This document shows positions 25,655-36,866 of a DNA stretch of 64,000 bases, in pieces. The notes beneath the pieces are model-generated. The model did no database searches, was not told where the DNA came from, and saw only the letters and a list, made by a program, of their open reading frames with translations. Origin of the DNA: Phocoena phocoena (taxonomy: Eukaryota; Chordata; Mammalia; Artiodactyla; Phocoenidae); the NCBI RefSeq assembly GCF_963924675.1, contig NC_089222.1, positions 8,686,501-8,750,500 on the forward strand. Direction: 5' to 3'. Position 1 is the stretch's first letter; each line of letters starts with the position of its first letter. The translations under genes were made by a program, and so were the position numbers.

Positions 25655-26022
25655 TCATTTTATTTTTTATTGAAGTATTGTTGATATACAATATTATATG
25701 TTACAGGTGTACGATATAGTGATTCACAATTTTTACAGGTTATACTCCATTTATAGATATTGTAAAATATTGGCTATATTCCCTGTGTTGTACAACATCT
25801 CCCTGTAGCTTATTTTATACCCAGTAGTTTGTACCTCTTACTCCCCTACCTGTATCTTGCCCCTCCCCCTTCCCTCTCCTCATTGATAACCGCTAGTTTG
25901 TTCTCTGTGTCTGCTTCTTTTTGGTTATATTCACTAGTTTGTTGTATTTTTTAGATTCCACATATAAGTGATCTCATACAGTATTTGTCTTTCTCTGTCT
26001 GACTGATTTCACTTAGCATAAT
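25655..26022 (-). mobile_element. L1 3' end, minus orientation
   Basis: Starts TTTATTTTTTATTGAAGTAT and contains TTCCCTGTGTTGTACAACAT, GATTCCACATATAAGTGATC and TGATTTCACTTAGCATAATT. It is a 5'-truncated, moderately diverged L1 3' UTR. Confidence 0.88.
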
Positions 26023-26801
26023 TGGGCATTGATATTTTAAAGTTACAGGGTCCTCAGTGGAACTTTATGTGGAGATCAACCAGCAAAATTATATTATCTT
26101 TGAGAATAAAACTCTTTCCTATTTTGGATCATAGATGAACGAAGATCAGAAGTGTCCTCAGCTCTCCTTGTTCTCACAAGTCAGGTGGCAGGAAGTACAG
26201 CAAACCATTTGATCCTCTCACCTTGAAGAGCCTTAGGAAAGGAAAGGGAGAGTTTTGTAAACTCTCCTGTAGGATTCCTACCTGGGCTCCTTCAACCTTA
26301 CAGGCCTAGAAGAAGCAAAGGAGAGGATGGGAAAGGATGAAGGAGGGGATAATGAAGGGGCAGGGCAGACAAGGTAGCAAAGGCTAAGCTGATGGCCCTC
26401 AACAGAGTCACTCTAAGAGTATGTGTTTCTTGCTCTGCCCCAGACATGGCCTCCCTGCTCCAAAAAGTCAGTTCATTTTTCTGTGCCTCAGTTTCTTTTG
26501 AGAATACAATCATTTATACCTGCTTATCAATAATTCATAATAAAAATAAACTGAAAAGACCTAAGAATACTATTTATTGTCATGAGCTGTCATGGTTATT
26601 ACTTCATCTCAATAAATAGTTGTTTTATTGGTATATGAATTTTATTGTAACAGTTATAATGATATATATATATGTAACAAAAAAATGAACTTGAATCTGT
26701 AGTGACTGACAGGCCCATTCACCCATTTAGTTGAGGCCATAGCTGTAAAGTAAAATGATCAGTTCACTTAGGAAGGTCTTTTTTTTTTTTATTTTAATCT
26801 T

Positions 26802-27092
26802 TTAAAAAATTAATTAATTAATTAATTGGCTGTGTTGGGTCTTCATTTCTGTGCGAGGGCTTTCTCTAGTTGCGGTGAGTGGGGGGCCACTCTTCATCGC
26901 AGTGCGCGGGCCTCTCACTGTCATGGCCTCTCTTGTTGCGGAGCACAGGCTCCAGAAGTGCAGGCTCAGTAGCTGTGGCTCACAGGCCCAGTTGCTCTGC
27001 GGCATGTGGGATCTTCCCAGACCAGGGCTCGAACCCGTGTCCTCTGCATTGGCAGGCAGATTCTCAACCACTGTGCCACCAGGGAAGCCCTG
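26802..27092 (-). mobile_element. CHR SINE, intermediate long form, 12-bp TSD
   Basis: Minus-oriented. It has the long 3' half (GCTGTGTTGGGTCTTCATTT) but also the GGGCCTCTCACTG motif of the short form, so it is intermediate between the subfamilies. The target-site duplication TATTTTAATCTT lies at 26790-26801 and 27093-27104. The B box (reverse strand) reads GGTTCGAGCCC. Confidence 0.94.
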
Positions 27093-27243
27093 TATTTTAA
27101 TCTTATGGGTCAAAATTTCTTGAGGAAATGGAATTATTAGACTCATCTTTCCAACTATGTGATTATTTTAATTAATGGTAAAGCTATAAGTTCTTTATTC
27201 AAGAGTTATGGTTTTGCTTTTATTTGTTTTTTTTTCTTCACAG

Positions 27244-27387
27244 CATTTTAAATTCTGTGCTTTTAACAAAAGATGGACCCATGTGGAATTGCAGAGGAAC
27301 ATTTGTATACTAGTATTGTAGAACAGAAATGTGAGCTCACCCAGCTAAAGATACAACAGGGCGAACTCATCACAGAAATTAAAATCA
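27244..27387 (+). other. Candidate exon, plus strand, unknown gene
   Basis: Antisense to KCNH7 and inside its intron. A strong polypyrimidine tract (TTTGTTTTTTTTTCTTCACAG) ends at 27243. An ATG at 27273 opens 38 codons: MDPCGIAEEHLYTSIVEQ then KCELTQLKIQQGELITEIKI. The frame then meets a good donor, AAAATCA|GTGAGTAC. Read without splicing, the frame stops seven codons into the intron. The peptide is Glu/Leu/Ile-rich and coiled-coil-like. I recognise no gene. It could be a 5' coding exon of an unassigned gene, an exon of a non-coding antisense RNA, a decayed retrocopy, or chance. Only an exon-like structure is seen. Confidence 0.3.
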
Positions 27388-28029
27388 GTGAGTACATTCT
27401 CTAACTGGACTTCTGTTTACATTTGCATTGGCAATTTAACCATTCCTTTGTTTCAAGGAGGATCCCTTGGCTCTAACAGAATCTTCTGACTAGTAACCTA
27501 TAAGATGTTTGTACTTCTACAAGTTCATTTAATTTTCACACTTCCATGCTTGGAACCTTGGACAATTTGCTTAGGTACTGACTCTTGTGACTGGGACAGC
27601 CGACACGATTTATACCAAGAATTCATTAGCCCGTGGACCATCATTTCAGACAATACCCAAATTTATTATTATTAAATACCCAGCTCCACATGCAGCCTCT
27701 GTGCAGGAGGAGTACCTGTTACTTTCTTCAGGCCATTGGTATAGAAACACCCTCCTCCCTTGTGTCACTGGATTCACCTGTGTATACATGGCCACAAAAT
27801 TCAACCATAGATCTTTTCCTTCTCTCTGACCCATCTCTTCCTTTCCCTCTCATCTTTCTCATGAATGCTCCCATGAGGGCAATGAGGTTTTATCCCCACA
27901 GTCAAGGGAGTCTCTAATTTTGCTCGTGACATCTTGCTGGGATAGTCATTTCAAACATTTCAAACGTGTCTTGACGAAAAGGAAAGCAGAATAAAGTCTA
28001 GTGGTGGAATGCATGTGTTTTTGATCACA

Positions 28030-28220
28030 CAGTCTTAAAAGTCCTGTAACTTACTAGCTATAACCTTGGTCAGGTAATGTTATTGTTTAAAGCCTTGGTT
28101 TCCTCACCTGTAAATTGGCAATAATGTGAGGAAAAAATTAGGTATTAGATAATGGTAGTTACACCCTTAGTGACATGCACTGAGTGTGCTTAATTAAATG
28201 CTTGCCCTTGTGATGATGGT
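28030..28220 (+). repeat. MIR fragment
   Basis: TTACTAGCTATAACCTTGGT, CCTTGGTTTCCTCACCTGTA and AATTGGCAATAATGTGAGG form a plus-oriented MIR core. Confidence 0.65.
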
Positions 28221-28319
28221 GATGATCATGAAGAAAAAGAAAACAAAATTTACATCAGGGCAGGTCCTACAGATAATGTTGTGATATTTTACATAATCTC
28301 CCCTTCTTTAACAGAACTC

Positions 28320-28700
28320 TTAGCAATGCACCTTGCCCAAAGATCACCTTTTTCAGACCCCTTGCCACTTGGTTTGGCCATAAGGCCAAATTCTAGGATG
28401 ATAGTATGCCAGTGGACAGGTTATAGGGAAATTTTAGGAAGGCTCCTAGAAGGAGGGGAGCATCTATCTTGCTCTTTTACTTTGTTTTAGTTTCTAGTCT
28501 GGAACACTGATGAAATGAATGGATCTCCAGCAGCCATCTGAGAGAATGAGGAGAAGGAAGGCATATGTTGAGGATCATGAAGCAGAAAAAGGAAATCTCC
28601 AGGCCTACTGACACTGTTATACTGCTCATCTCCAGCCTTGTCCATGAGAGAGAAATAAATATCTATTGTATTGAAACCCCTGTTATACTGGTAGTTTTGA
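28320..28700 (+). repeat. Old LTR-like remnant
   Basis: The end part reads CCTTGTCCATGAGAGAGAAA then TAAATATCTATTGTATTGAA, like the 3' part of MaLR-type LTRs ('gagagaaataaacttctattttg...'). The upstream part has 'ATGATAGTATGCCAGTGGAC'. Diverged and low-certainty; no internal viral genes are present. Confidence 0.45.
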
Positions 28701-29638
28701 TACTGCAAGTGAACTTCAGCCTTAATTATACAGATTTTGTTTTTGAAAGTTAAGGATGGTGTATTCTTGGAAGGGATGTTCATTTTCAGAGTGCTATGGT
28801 GGGGTGAGGAATTCAGATGGGAAAATCCAAAAGGAGGCTAAATTTATCTTCATGAGAAAGAATATAGGAAAGGTCTGGCGGAAAAGTGGTAATGAGGAAA
28901 GGATGCTTGTTGAGAAGAGTTTAAATGTAACGAGAGTTTTGCTAGTTCCTGAAGAGGGATTTTGCAGAGATGAGAGAGAAAAGACAACTAGTGGCAGGGA
29001 GGAACTTGGTTGATAGCACTGAGATGTTTTAAGAGCTTTAAAAATGTTTCTCAATAGCAACTCTGTTTGCTTTCCACCCCCAACCATCTTCGGTCCATTA
29101 TCAATGTCTTTGTAACGTGCTGTGTAATTGGATTTATTTGGGCACCTCTGTATGCATGTGTATCTGTGTGTGTATGCATGTGTGTGAAAGTTGGGGGGTT
29201 CTGCTTCAAGAGGGTACAGAGCAAGAAAACGAGCTGTTTACAGGGTTTCTGTCATGGGATTATTGGTAATAAAGGTCTAGGTAATAAATTGGACAAGTTA
29301 CTGTTTTGGGGGAAAGTTTTCTGTGAAATTGGAGGGTTCTTAAAAGTTGGGACTGACTTAAAAGCTCAATTCTTCTAAGATCAATACCCCAGGACTTCGT
29401 TACTCTGGGCAGGTTTTGGTGACAAACTATGTCTTAACAATAGCTCTAAGATCCTTAAATAGATATATGAGTTTCAATCTTTCTCTATTCCCAAACTCAT
29501 GAAAGTCATTGCCACGTCTCTTTCAAGTGCTTTAGGGGAAGTCAAAATGAATACATTACATCCTCGAGGGGGAGACAGATTTGTTGGAAATCCCACAAAT
29601 TTTAGATAAATATTTTGCTCTTTGGCAAAAAGCCATAC

Positions 29639-29677
29639 CTGTGAGACCGTAGCTTTGTTCGATAATCTTGATATCAC
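29639..29677 (-). CDS. KCNH7: KCNH7 39-nt microexon (VISRLSNKATVSQ)
   Basis: A 39-nt exon encoding exactly 13 residues, VISRLSNKATVSQ. It is bounded by a pyrimidine-rich TTCTTTCAG acceptor and a CAG|GTATGG donor. It joins the previous exon (...GHESD) and the next one (...EPKGN) in phase 0 on both sides. The known ERG3 protein reads through this same junction (HESD-VISRLSNK). The exon lies in the cytoplasmic linker between the cNBHD and the C-terminal coiled coil. Because its length is a multiple of three and both phases are 0, skipping it would keep the reading frame. The flanking introns are 29.2 kb (upstream in the transcript) and 4.9 kb. Whether it is ever skipped cannot be read from the DNA. 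Confidence 0.92.
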
Positions 29678-30639
29678 CTGAAAGAACAAACAAACAAAGT
29701 TGTAACAATCATTTACACCTTCTCGGTGGTGTGGGACTGAGTGAAATGGAGGCAGGGAAAGAGATGATAGTTCAGAGGCTGTGGGGGGGGAGATGGGCCA
29801 CCTGCATGGGCCAGAGTAGAGGAAATACCTCCTGAGAGATGCTGGGAGCATCTCCCACACCTCACCCTCTAGGAGCTCTACTGACCAGAGTGTGTAATAA
29901 AGAAAAGGGAGCAGCAAATTGACTGTCTAGTACAGGACACCACACCCAGGAAATAGGGGTCAAAATAGTACACTCATTGGATACATTTTCCATCTTGATG
30001 CTTTATTTACTCTCTTTTTGTTTTCCATCTCCCTTATTCCTCTTTCTTGCCCTTTTGCTAAATTATCTTATCTTCCATGATTTTTCTCTCCGGCTCTGTG
30101 AAAAAAAGAAATCGTGGAGGCGTTTCTTATTTAATCTCATTTCTTTCTATTTATCCACCTCCCCTTTTTCTTTGGATACGGGTGGGGGTGATGAACCCTC
30201 TCTGTCTCATTTGTTTTACTCGCTATGATGTTCCCTGTGGACTAGGATTAAGTTCACTGCGGATACTAATTTTCAATTTAAGTGATTTTAAGATCCAATT
30301 GATTGTAAAAAAGAAAAAAAATTCTGTCAATCAAATTGTGACATGCCATCAGTTAGAAGACTGATCCCAATTTCAGAGATGGTAAAATGTGAAAAACAAA
30401 TGTGTAACATAGAATCACTTAAGTTCAAAACACATCTTGCATAAAATCAAACTATGGTACTGTGGAGTACCTTAAAAAACATGCACCTTCCAGGACGTAC
30501 AAACAAGCTCTGGAAATTATAACATACCCGGGAAATATGCTTCAGGTCTCATCCACATTGTTTTTTGCTCAAATATACTCCTCTCATTTTAAAGTGGTAA
30601 TAGATGTTATAAATTAACATAATTTTATTCCCATGAAAA

Positions 30640-30990
30640 AAAAAACCTTGCACTTGAAAATGACCTGCCTAGTAAGTGAGACATATTTGGTAATTCTGTC
30701 AACCCCCCGCCCCGACTGTTTTTTTTTCTAGATGATTAGGGAAATAGATCTGCTATTATTTATACAAATGCCAGCATCATTATTGCTGTGCAAATATACC
30801 TTTCATCAATGTTTAATTTTATCAAAGCAGTCAACCCATTCTACATCTGTTTAGTTGCCTAAATATGCATTGATCAGTAGCACTGAAGACATACGTTTTG
30901 CAATAATTCCCTAAATGGTGACAAGTAAAACAGCTGAATAATTAAAAATGTGGAAAATAAAACAAAATTACAATGTCATTGCTACTGTGG
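30640..30990. other. Repeat-free AT-rich block, possible conserved non-coding element
   Basis: No repeat signature and many homeodomain-like TAATT/TTTAAT words and octamer-like words, e.g. ATTTATACAAATGCCAGCAT and CCTAAATATGCATTGATCAG. The texture resembles deeply conserved enhancers in neuronal genes. This is inference only; conservation cannot be measured here. Confidence 0.25.
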
Positions 30991-31224
30991 TAGACATAAA
31001 AAATGGGTTTTTGAAAAGCTTTTCAGTTACAGCTTGGATGAAAGAAAGAATAGCCCTGGGATTCAGGAAGCCTGAACATCTCCAGGTCAGAGATGCTGTC
31101 TAAGGGATAAGAGAAAGGCACTGGCCTTAGCACTTGCTGATTTGGGTATGACTCCCAACCCCCATGGTTTACTACTAATATGAGTTCTGTCGAGTTGCTG
31201 AACTCCAAGAATGTTTTTCTGTAT

Positions 31225-31349
31225 CAGTGCTTCTCAAACTTGCAGGTTCTGACTCAGGAGGTCTGGGTGGAGCCTGAGACTCCGCATTCCAATGACTTCC
31301 CAGGTAATATGGACCTTGCTGGCCCGTGGGGTACACTTTGAGTAGTGAG
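31225..31349 (+). mobile_element. MER5A-type hAT element
   Basis: Starts CAGTGCTTCTCAAACTTGCA and ends ACACTTTGAGTAGTGAG, with CTGACTCAGGAGGTCTGGGT and GGAGCCTGAGACTCCGCATT inside. This is a MER5A consensus with an internal deletion near the start. No coding capacity. Confidence 0.85.
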
Positions 31350-32489
31350 ATCTTATAACCAACGGCATTGTTATTATCATCCTATCAGCTGTCAATTCAC
31401 GAAGTATTCACTGAGATCAGCACCCTGGTAAACGCTCCCCAGCCATGACATCCAGTAATTTTCATTACAAATCCTATGAGGTAAGTGTCCATGATGTAGC
31501 CAGCACTACTGTGATAGGCTCTCTGAATAAATCATTTAATTCACATATGGTATTAATCACATGTGTTTTATTTTATTAAAAAAATTTTTTTTAAATCACA
31601 GAAAACTCAGATTTAATAACACTCAGCATACATGGAATAAGTTCACTTAGCAGTTGCTGTGGCTCCTTTCACTTATAAGAGGCAAATATTTTTAAAGTAC
31701 TCAACAGCAACAGTGAAAGCCCTCTCTCACCCTGATAGGAATGGATTTGTTATAGTTCTGCTAAATAGAATTAACCATCCTTGGAAAGATTTCAATCCAG
31801 TACTGAATTGTTTATGAAATGCCCTGTTATCTATTGTAATGTATTGTAAGTAGTCGAATTCTGTATATACTGCTATTTTCTGTGTTCATTGTTGTGAACT
31901 TATGTATGTTAGTGAAATAAATTTTCGGCTTTCATGTTGTTTCCTTAACATTTATAAATATACGTATTAAGATATTTCCCCCCTCTTACAGGAGAATAAC
32001 AAACTTGGTGATGTTTTCTTTTCTGATGCAACCCAGAAACCCTAGCTGTTCTGAAAAGGTTGGTGCATGCTGTTAAGATAGAATGAAATTACTCTTTTCA
32101 TCTCTGAAGCGAAACACCCCTCTGCCATTCCCCTTCAAAACCACAGGTTTTTACTTGATATTCACAACTTTTACACCACCATCAGTCAGTAATTTTCCAG
32201 GTGCCTTTAGTTTTAGACATTATAGAACTTAAATACTGAGTCAAGAAGACTGATAAAATATAAAACATTTTCTGCTTAGCTACATTTGTAGGCAAGCATT
32301 TTCAGTGCCTATGTTCTGAGGAAGTCCATTATATCACGTGTATTTTAAAAAGAATACTCTGATAGATGCATTCTGTTGACTGACACTTCATGCTAATCCA
32401 GATTCTGCCAAGTGTAGAGAATATTAGTTTAATGGAAACCCAGTATTTTCAAGCTAGAAGTGACCCTAAAGAGTCTCTGCTACAATGGT

Positions 32490-32755
32490 TTGTACACCTG
32501 GCAGACAATAGGATGCTTTGAGAAGGGTTCCTTTAAAAAATCAGGTTACAGAGTACCAGTTCCAATGAATCTCTTTCAGTTGGTGATGGGTGTGGGTCTC
32601 AGGTCTCCAGGTCAGGTTTGAAACCACTGAGTTAGTCCAACTCCCTAACTAGAGATGTGGAAACAGTGGCCCAGGAAGATGAGATGACTTGCCCAATTCA
32701 TGCAACAAGTTAGTGGCAAAACTTTTTCCCCAGAAGCCGTGCCTCCTGACTCTCA
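32490..32755. repeat. MER5-like remnant followed by MIR
   Basis: 32490-32631 looks like a diverged hAT/MER5 piece (ATCAGGTTACAGAGTACCAG ... GTTTGAAACCACTGAG). 32634-32755 is a minus-oriented MIR core (GTGGAAACAGTGGCCCAGGA, CTTGCCCAATTCATGCAACA). Confidence 0.5.
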
Positions 32756-33658
32756 GTGTACCTTCCGTAGAATCATCAGTTTTCTCAGATACCTCTTCCA
32801 ATGGTTAATGCTGTTTCTTGGGCTGAAAGAAAAAATGCCTGACATACTATGACATTTAATCTGGTTTGATGGTTGTCACAAATCCGACCCCCCAAACTCA
32901 TGAGGCTAAGTTACCCAAACACCTCGTAAACCTTATCTGAGTCACAGATCTTTCAGGAAATCGGATGAATTCTAGGCATTCCTTCCCCAGTGGGGAGAAA
33001 CATGGATACAGCCTTTGGATAGAAAATATTTATTGTTCCAGCCACTAGAAGACTCAACGGTTTTGAAAGTTTTGAGGAAGGCAGCTTTCCCACTTTGAAT
33101 CCCTCCTACACGGAGTTTTTATACCTTTTAGATAATAAGAAGAACTGTTGGTGATCTCTAATGGGAATAATTAGGAAAAAAAGAAAGACTGAAGTCATAG
33201 AGGTTGGGAAGATAAAAGGGAAGTAAGTCAGACACAAGAGCAGGAAATGAGGTCACTGCAATAAAGTTTTGAGAGAGATCAAAAGGGTAAGGGTCAACCC
33301 GTTCACATCTTGGGATTGTGCCCTTCATTCCCTCAGGATGGAAGAAGCCCAGTGCGGGCAGAAGGGCTGAGGACACCGCCTGGCACAAAGTTATGACCAG
33401 AAGTAAGGCGTCATAACCTTGAAGACTGGGAAAGAGACATTCTCAGCTTTGGTGCATTGGTTTTAAAAGTTTTTGTGTAACTGTTCTTCTCCTTTTCCCC
33501 CATCCTAACCACCTACATTACTCTATCACTCTGTGAGTCCAGTGGGAACTTGAGAGAGAGGACTTTTTTTTGTTTGTTTTTTAGGTTTAATGTTCTTAAT
33601 TGTATTGCTTTTGGCTGAGACTTTACATCTCTCGATAACATGTTATACCCTACTATTT

Positions 33659-33930
33659 CTTTTTTTTTTGAAAACTTTTAATCTTATATTGTATTATAGG
33701 TGATTAACAATGTGGTGTTAGTTTCAGGTGTACAGCAAGTGATTCAGTTATACATATACATATATCTATTCTTTTTCAAATTCTTTTCCTATTTAGGTTG
33801 TTACATAATATTGAGCAGAGTTCCCTGTGCTATACAGTAGGTCCTTGTTGGTTATCTATTTTAAATACAGCACTGTGTACAGGTCAATCCCATAATCCCT
33901 AACTATCCCCCCCTCCCTTCTACCCTGGTA
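33659..33930 (-). mobile_element. L1 3' end, minus orientation
   Basis: T-rich start, TTAACAATGTGGTGTTAGTT, TCAGGTGTACAGCAAGTGAT, TTCCCTGTGCTATACAGTAG, ending in the 'CCCCCTCCCTTCTACCCTGG' G-rich tract region (G-rich on the L1 sense strand). 5'-truncated L1 3' UTR. Confidence 0.88.
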
Positions 33931-34310
33931 GCCATAAGTTCGTGAGGCAGGGCTCTTAAGTTGGAAAAATACTGCTCCCTGGCATCGAGGACCAGAGAGG
34001 AAAAATGGTCTCTTAGTCCTCATATAATTTGCTGCCAAAAAAAGCAAAACAAATCCACAATTTTTTTAACTGTGTAAAGAAGGTCCCAAGTTTTACTATT
34101 GAGCTTGAATTGCAAATGGAAATCAAATATACTAAAATGAATAGTCATTTTAGATGTGACACGTGCCATTGCGTTCTTGAATGTTGTCTCTTTTATTGAA
34201 TGAAGACCGTTTTATAGGAGCTTTCATAGGCTCATACCTGATCTTGCCCATTCAACTCATTTTTCCCCTTAAATTTCCCGATAGTAAATTATCCTGATAT
34301 TAGAATTTTT

Positions 34311-34584
34311 CTTTAATATTTTTATTGGGGTATAATTGCTTTACAATGGTTAGTTTCTGCTTTATAACACAGTGAATCAGCTATACGTATACACATATCC
34401 CCATATCTCTTCCCTCTTGCATCTCCCTCCCTCCCACTCTCCCTATCCCACCCCACTAGGTGGTCACAAAGCACCGAGCTGATCTCCCTGTGCTATGCGG
34501 CTGCTTCCCACTAGCTACCTGTTTCACGTTTGGTAGTGTATATATGTCCATGCCACTCTCTCACTTCGTCCCAGCTTAATCTTC
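34311..34584 (-). mobile_element. 5'-truncated L1, 18-bp TSD
   Basis: About 274 bp of L1 3' UTR in minus orientation (TTTATTGGGGTATAATTGCT ... CCATGCCACTCTCTCACTTC). It is flanked by a perfect 18-bp duplication CCTGATATTAGAATTTTT at 34293-34310 and 34585-34602, so it is a clean target-primed insertion. Confidence 0.93.
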
Positions 34585-34689
34585 CCTGATATTAGAATTT
34601 TTATGAATTCTTTTAGTTGGGAAGGGAGTTCTTTGATTTCTTTTATCTATTCCCTCCACCCATTAAAATCCCTCTGCGTTCTGAGAGAT

Positions 34690-34866
34690 GGCGGGGTGTG
34701 AGGCCCCGCCTTTCACGGGAGGCTAAAAGGCCACCTCTAGAAGGAACGTGAGTGGTTTCTCAGCAGCGATGAGGCATTACCAACAACTTCTCCTTACTCT
34801 CAAGCTCTTTTCAAGAGGCCGAACCGCTAAGAAATTGACCACCGTGAGGCAGGAAGGAAGCAAAGG
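34690..34866 (+). other. GC-richer block with ATG and GTGAGT donor, unassigned
   Basis: A local GC-rise (AGATGGCGGGGTGTGAGGCC, CCCGCCTTTCACGGGAGGCT) is followed by ATG at 34769, 32 codons (MRHYQQLLLTLKLFSRG...) and AGCAAAG|GTGAGTGG. Further plus-strand frames run to 35320. It could be a lone first exon with a small promoter, an unrecognised old repeat or retroelement, or chance. I recognise no family. Confidence 0.2.
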
Positions 34867-35934
34867 TGAGTGGAACCCACCACAAAGACCCAGGACTCCT
34901 AACAGTAACCCAGGGGGCCAGTGGCCCAAGGAAGGTAGGAAATCTATTTCCATTGTCTACTTGGCCCACAGGTAGGATTTATAAGCCCCTGTGTGGTCTG
35001 CAAATGACCTCTCAACTATGGAATCTCATAAGGCACGAAAGTGCCCTGGTGAGAATGTTATCTGCAGCTGATTGCTCAATCGGGAGATGAGATGTGAATT
35101 ACAAGGTTCTTCTCTCCGACTGATTCATGACATTCTCTGCCTTGTTAATAAGGCCACACTGATTAAGTCACAGAGTAGATTGAAGGAGCGTGCGTCCCCG
35201 TTCAGAAACAGGGATTATCACGGATTTTATCTTGTTCACGGGACAGCAATATTACCAGCACTGGTGGTTGTTTGGGATAAAGAGAATATGAATGAAGGGT
35301 ACTTGCAAATAACCCCATAATTCTCATAGTTAAAATGTCCACTCTTACAAAAATCATAAATAATTGTCAAATCTGCAGGTCTAATTTCCTCATCTGCTTC
35401 TTTCTCTTGCAGACTCAAGCGGAGGTGCCAACAAGCAGTGAATGACACCCATGGCAGGTGGCAGATGGGAGGAATTAGAAACCTCTGGAGAAAGGATAGG
35501 CTTTGAATAGGGAGCATTCATCTTCAACTTAACGTGTCTGAGAGGTCACCACCACCTAATCTAAAGAAGAGATTTTAGAGGCTGGTCTGAATCCCTAAGT
35601 GGGTAATACAGTTTCTATTATGTTTTCTTTGCTTGTTCTGTAATTTAGAAACAGAAATGAGATTTTAATGAAAAGACTAATGATTTTGACATTTCCCAAT
35701 TTCACATGGGGCCTTGAGGTCAAGACAAACTATTAAGACTTGGAGAATTCTCTTCCCCTGGGTAATTACTATTGCTCCTGGTGTGGGAAATATGTCAAGT
35801 AAGTGAGTCTTGAATTTAGTGCTTACTGATGTCCGGAGCTAGAGAATCAGCTCCTACAGTGTAGGAAGCAGCACAAAAACTCTTCACTGATGAAAGGTCT
35901 GTGTGGGGGGAATGGGATCCATTTAGGAGGTAGT

Positions 35935-36020
35935 ATAGCAGGGGGGTTAAGAGCTGGAATTGCCCTAGTCTTGTCACTTATTAGCTATGTAACCTTGGGA
36001 AGCATATTACTTGTAATAGA
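35935..36020 (+). repeat. MIR fragment
   Basis: GTTAAGAGCTGGAATTGCCC and TTATTAGCTATGTAACCTTG then GGAAGCATATTACTTG: the plus-oriented MIR core. Confidence 0.6.
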
Positions 36021-36818
36021 ATAAGTAATGCTTAGGTAACAAATAATGTGCTAAATTTTAATGGCTTAACACAACTGAATTTTATGTCTCACTCTTTCTC
36101 TCAAAAATGATGCTAATAACTACACTTGTAAGGATTAAATGAAATACGTACCTGTAAACTGAACCAATCTTGGAAACCAGACTGGCCACATCTGATGTAA
36201 TGTCACATTAAGAGAAATGTAGTACAGCAACCAAAAGTAATTAAAAAATAATTCTAATCTTTTGGTCCATATCTTTCAAGAACCTTAGAGGCAATATAGT
36301 GATAAACCACAGGAAGACTTTTGTAAAATGACCCCTCCTTTTCTATTCCATTAGTGATAACAATGGTGCCTCTCCAAATTCTCTCACTGAAACTCTCCCC
36401 CTGGGTCCCTTCTGTTCTCTTCTGCTTCCCTCTGGCCATCGTGTCCAGCATTCCTGCCAGAGGTGGCCGCTAGGTGGTGCCATGCTTTCCAGGCCTGTCT
36501 TGTTTCTCCAGGGAAAGAAGGCATTTGGAACCTGCTGGGAAGTGTGCATCTCTTATCACTTCAACTTAATAATCCACAAGGAATTCTCACCTAGAGTTTA
36601 TGGTGAAAAAAGTCCTCACATTGTTGCATTTGGAAAGTATTTGGTCCAGTGTCTGGCATAAAGCTAATTCCTGTTAATAAGTGGTAATTGTATTATTATT
36701 GATACATTGGTTATGAAGAAAACTTTTCTTTGAATTGAGCTGGTGAGGAATAGGGCATTATTAGCTAGGTGACGCAGAGCTAAACATTCACACAGATGGG
36801 TTTGTCCAACTTAAAAAC

Positions 36819-36820
<2 letters not shown>

Positions 36821-36862
<42 letters not shown>
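36821..36862 (+). repeat. (TA)n microsatellite
   Basis: About 20 uninterrupted AT units, followed by ATATACACAC. A likely polymorphic length marker. Confidence 0.95.

Positions 36863-36866
<4 letters not shown>

Larger units (their letters stand above)
24756..29638 (-). other. KCNH7: KCNH7 intron, 4.9 kb
   Basis: Between the microexon and the acidic-linker exon, GTATGG donor and GATTTAG acceptor. Holds L1 3' ends (24925-25395 plus, 25655-26022 minus), a CHR SINE (26802-27092), a plus-strand candidate exon (27244-27387), a MIR (28030-28220) and an LTR-like remnant (28320-28700). Nothing recognised in 26030-26770, 27400-28020 or 28710-29630. Confidence 0.85.

Noticed and set aside
29474..29917. 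147-codon minus-strand frame taken as one exon
   Set aside because: Only the 13 codons between the TTTCAG acceptor and GTATGG donor match ERG3. The rest is intron that happens to be open.
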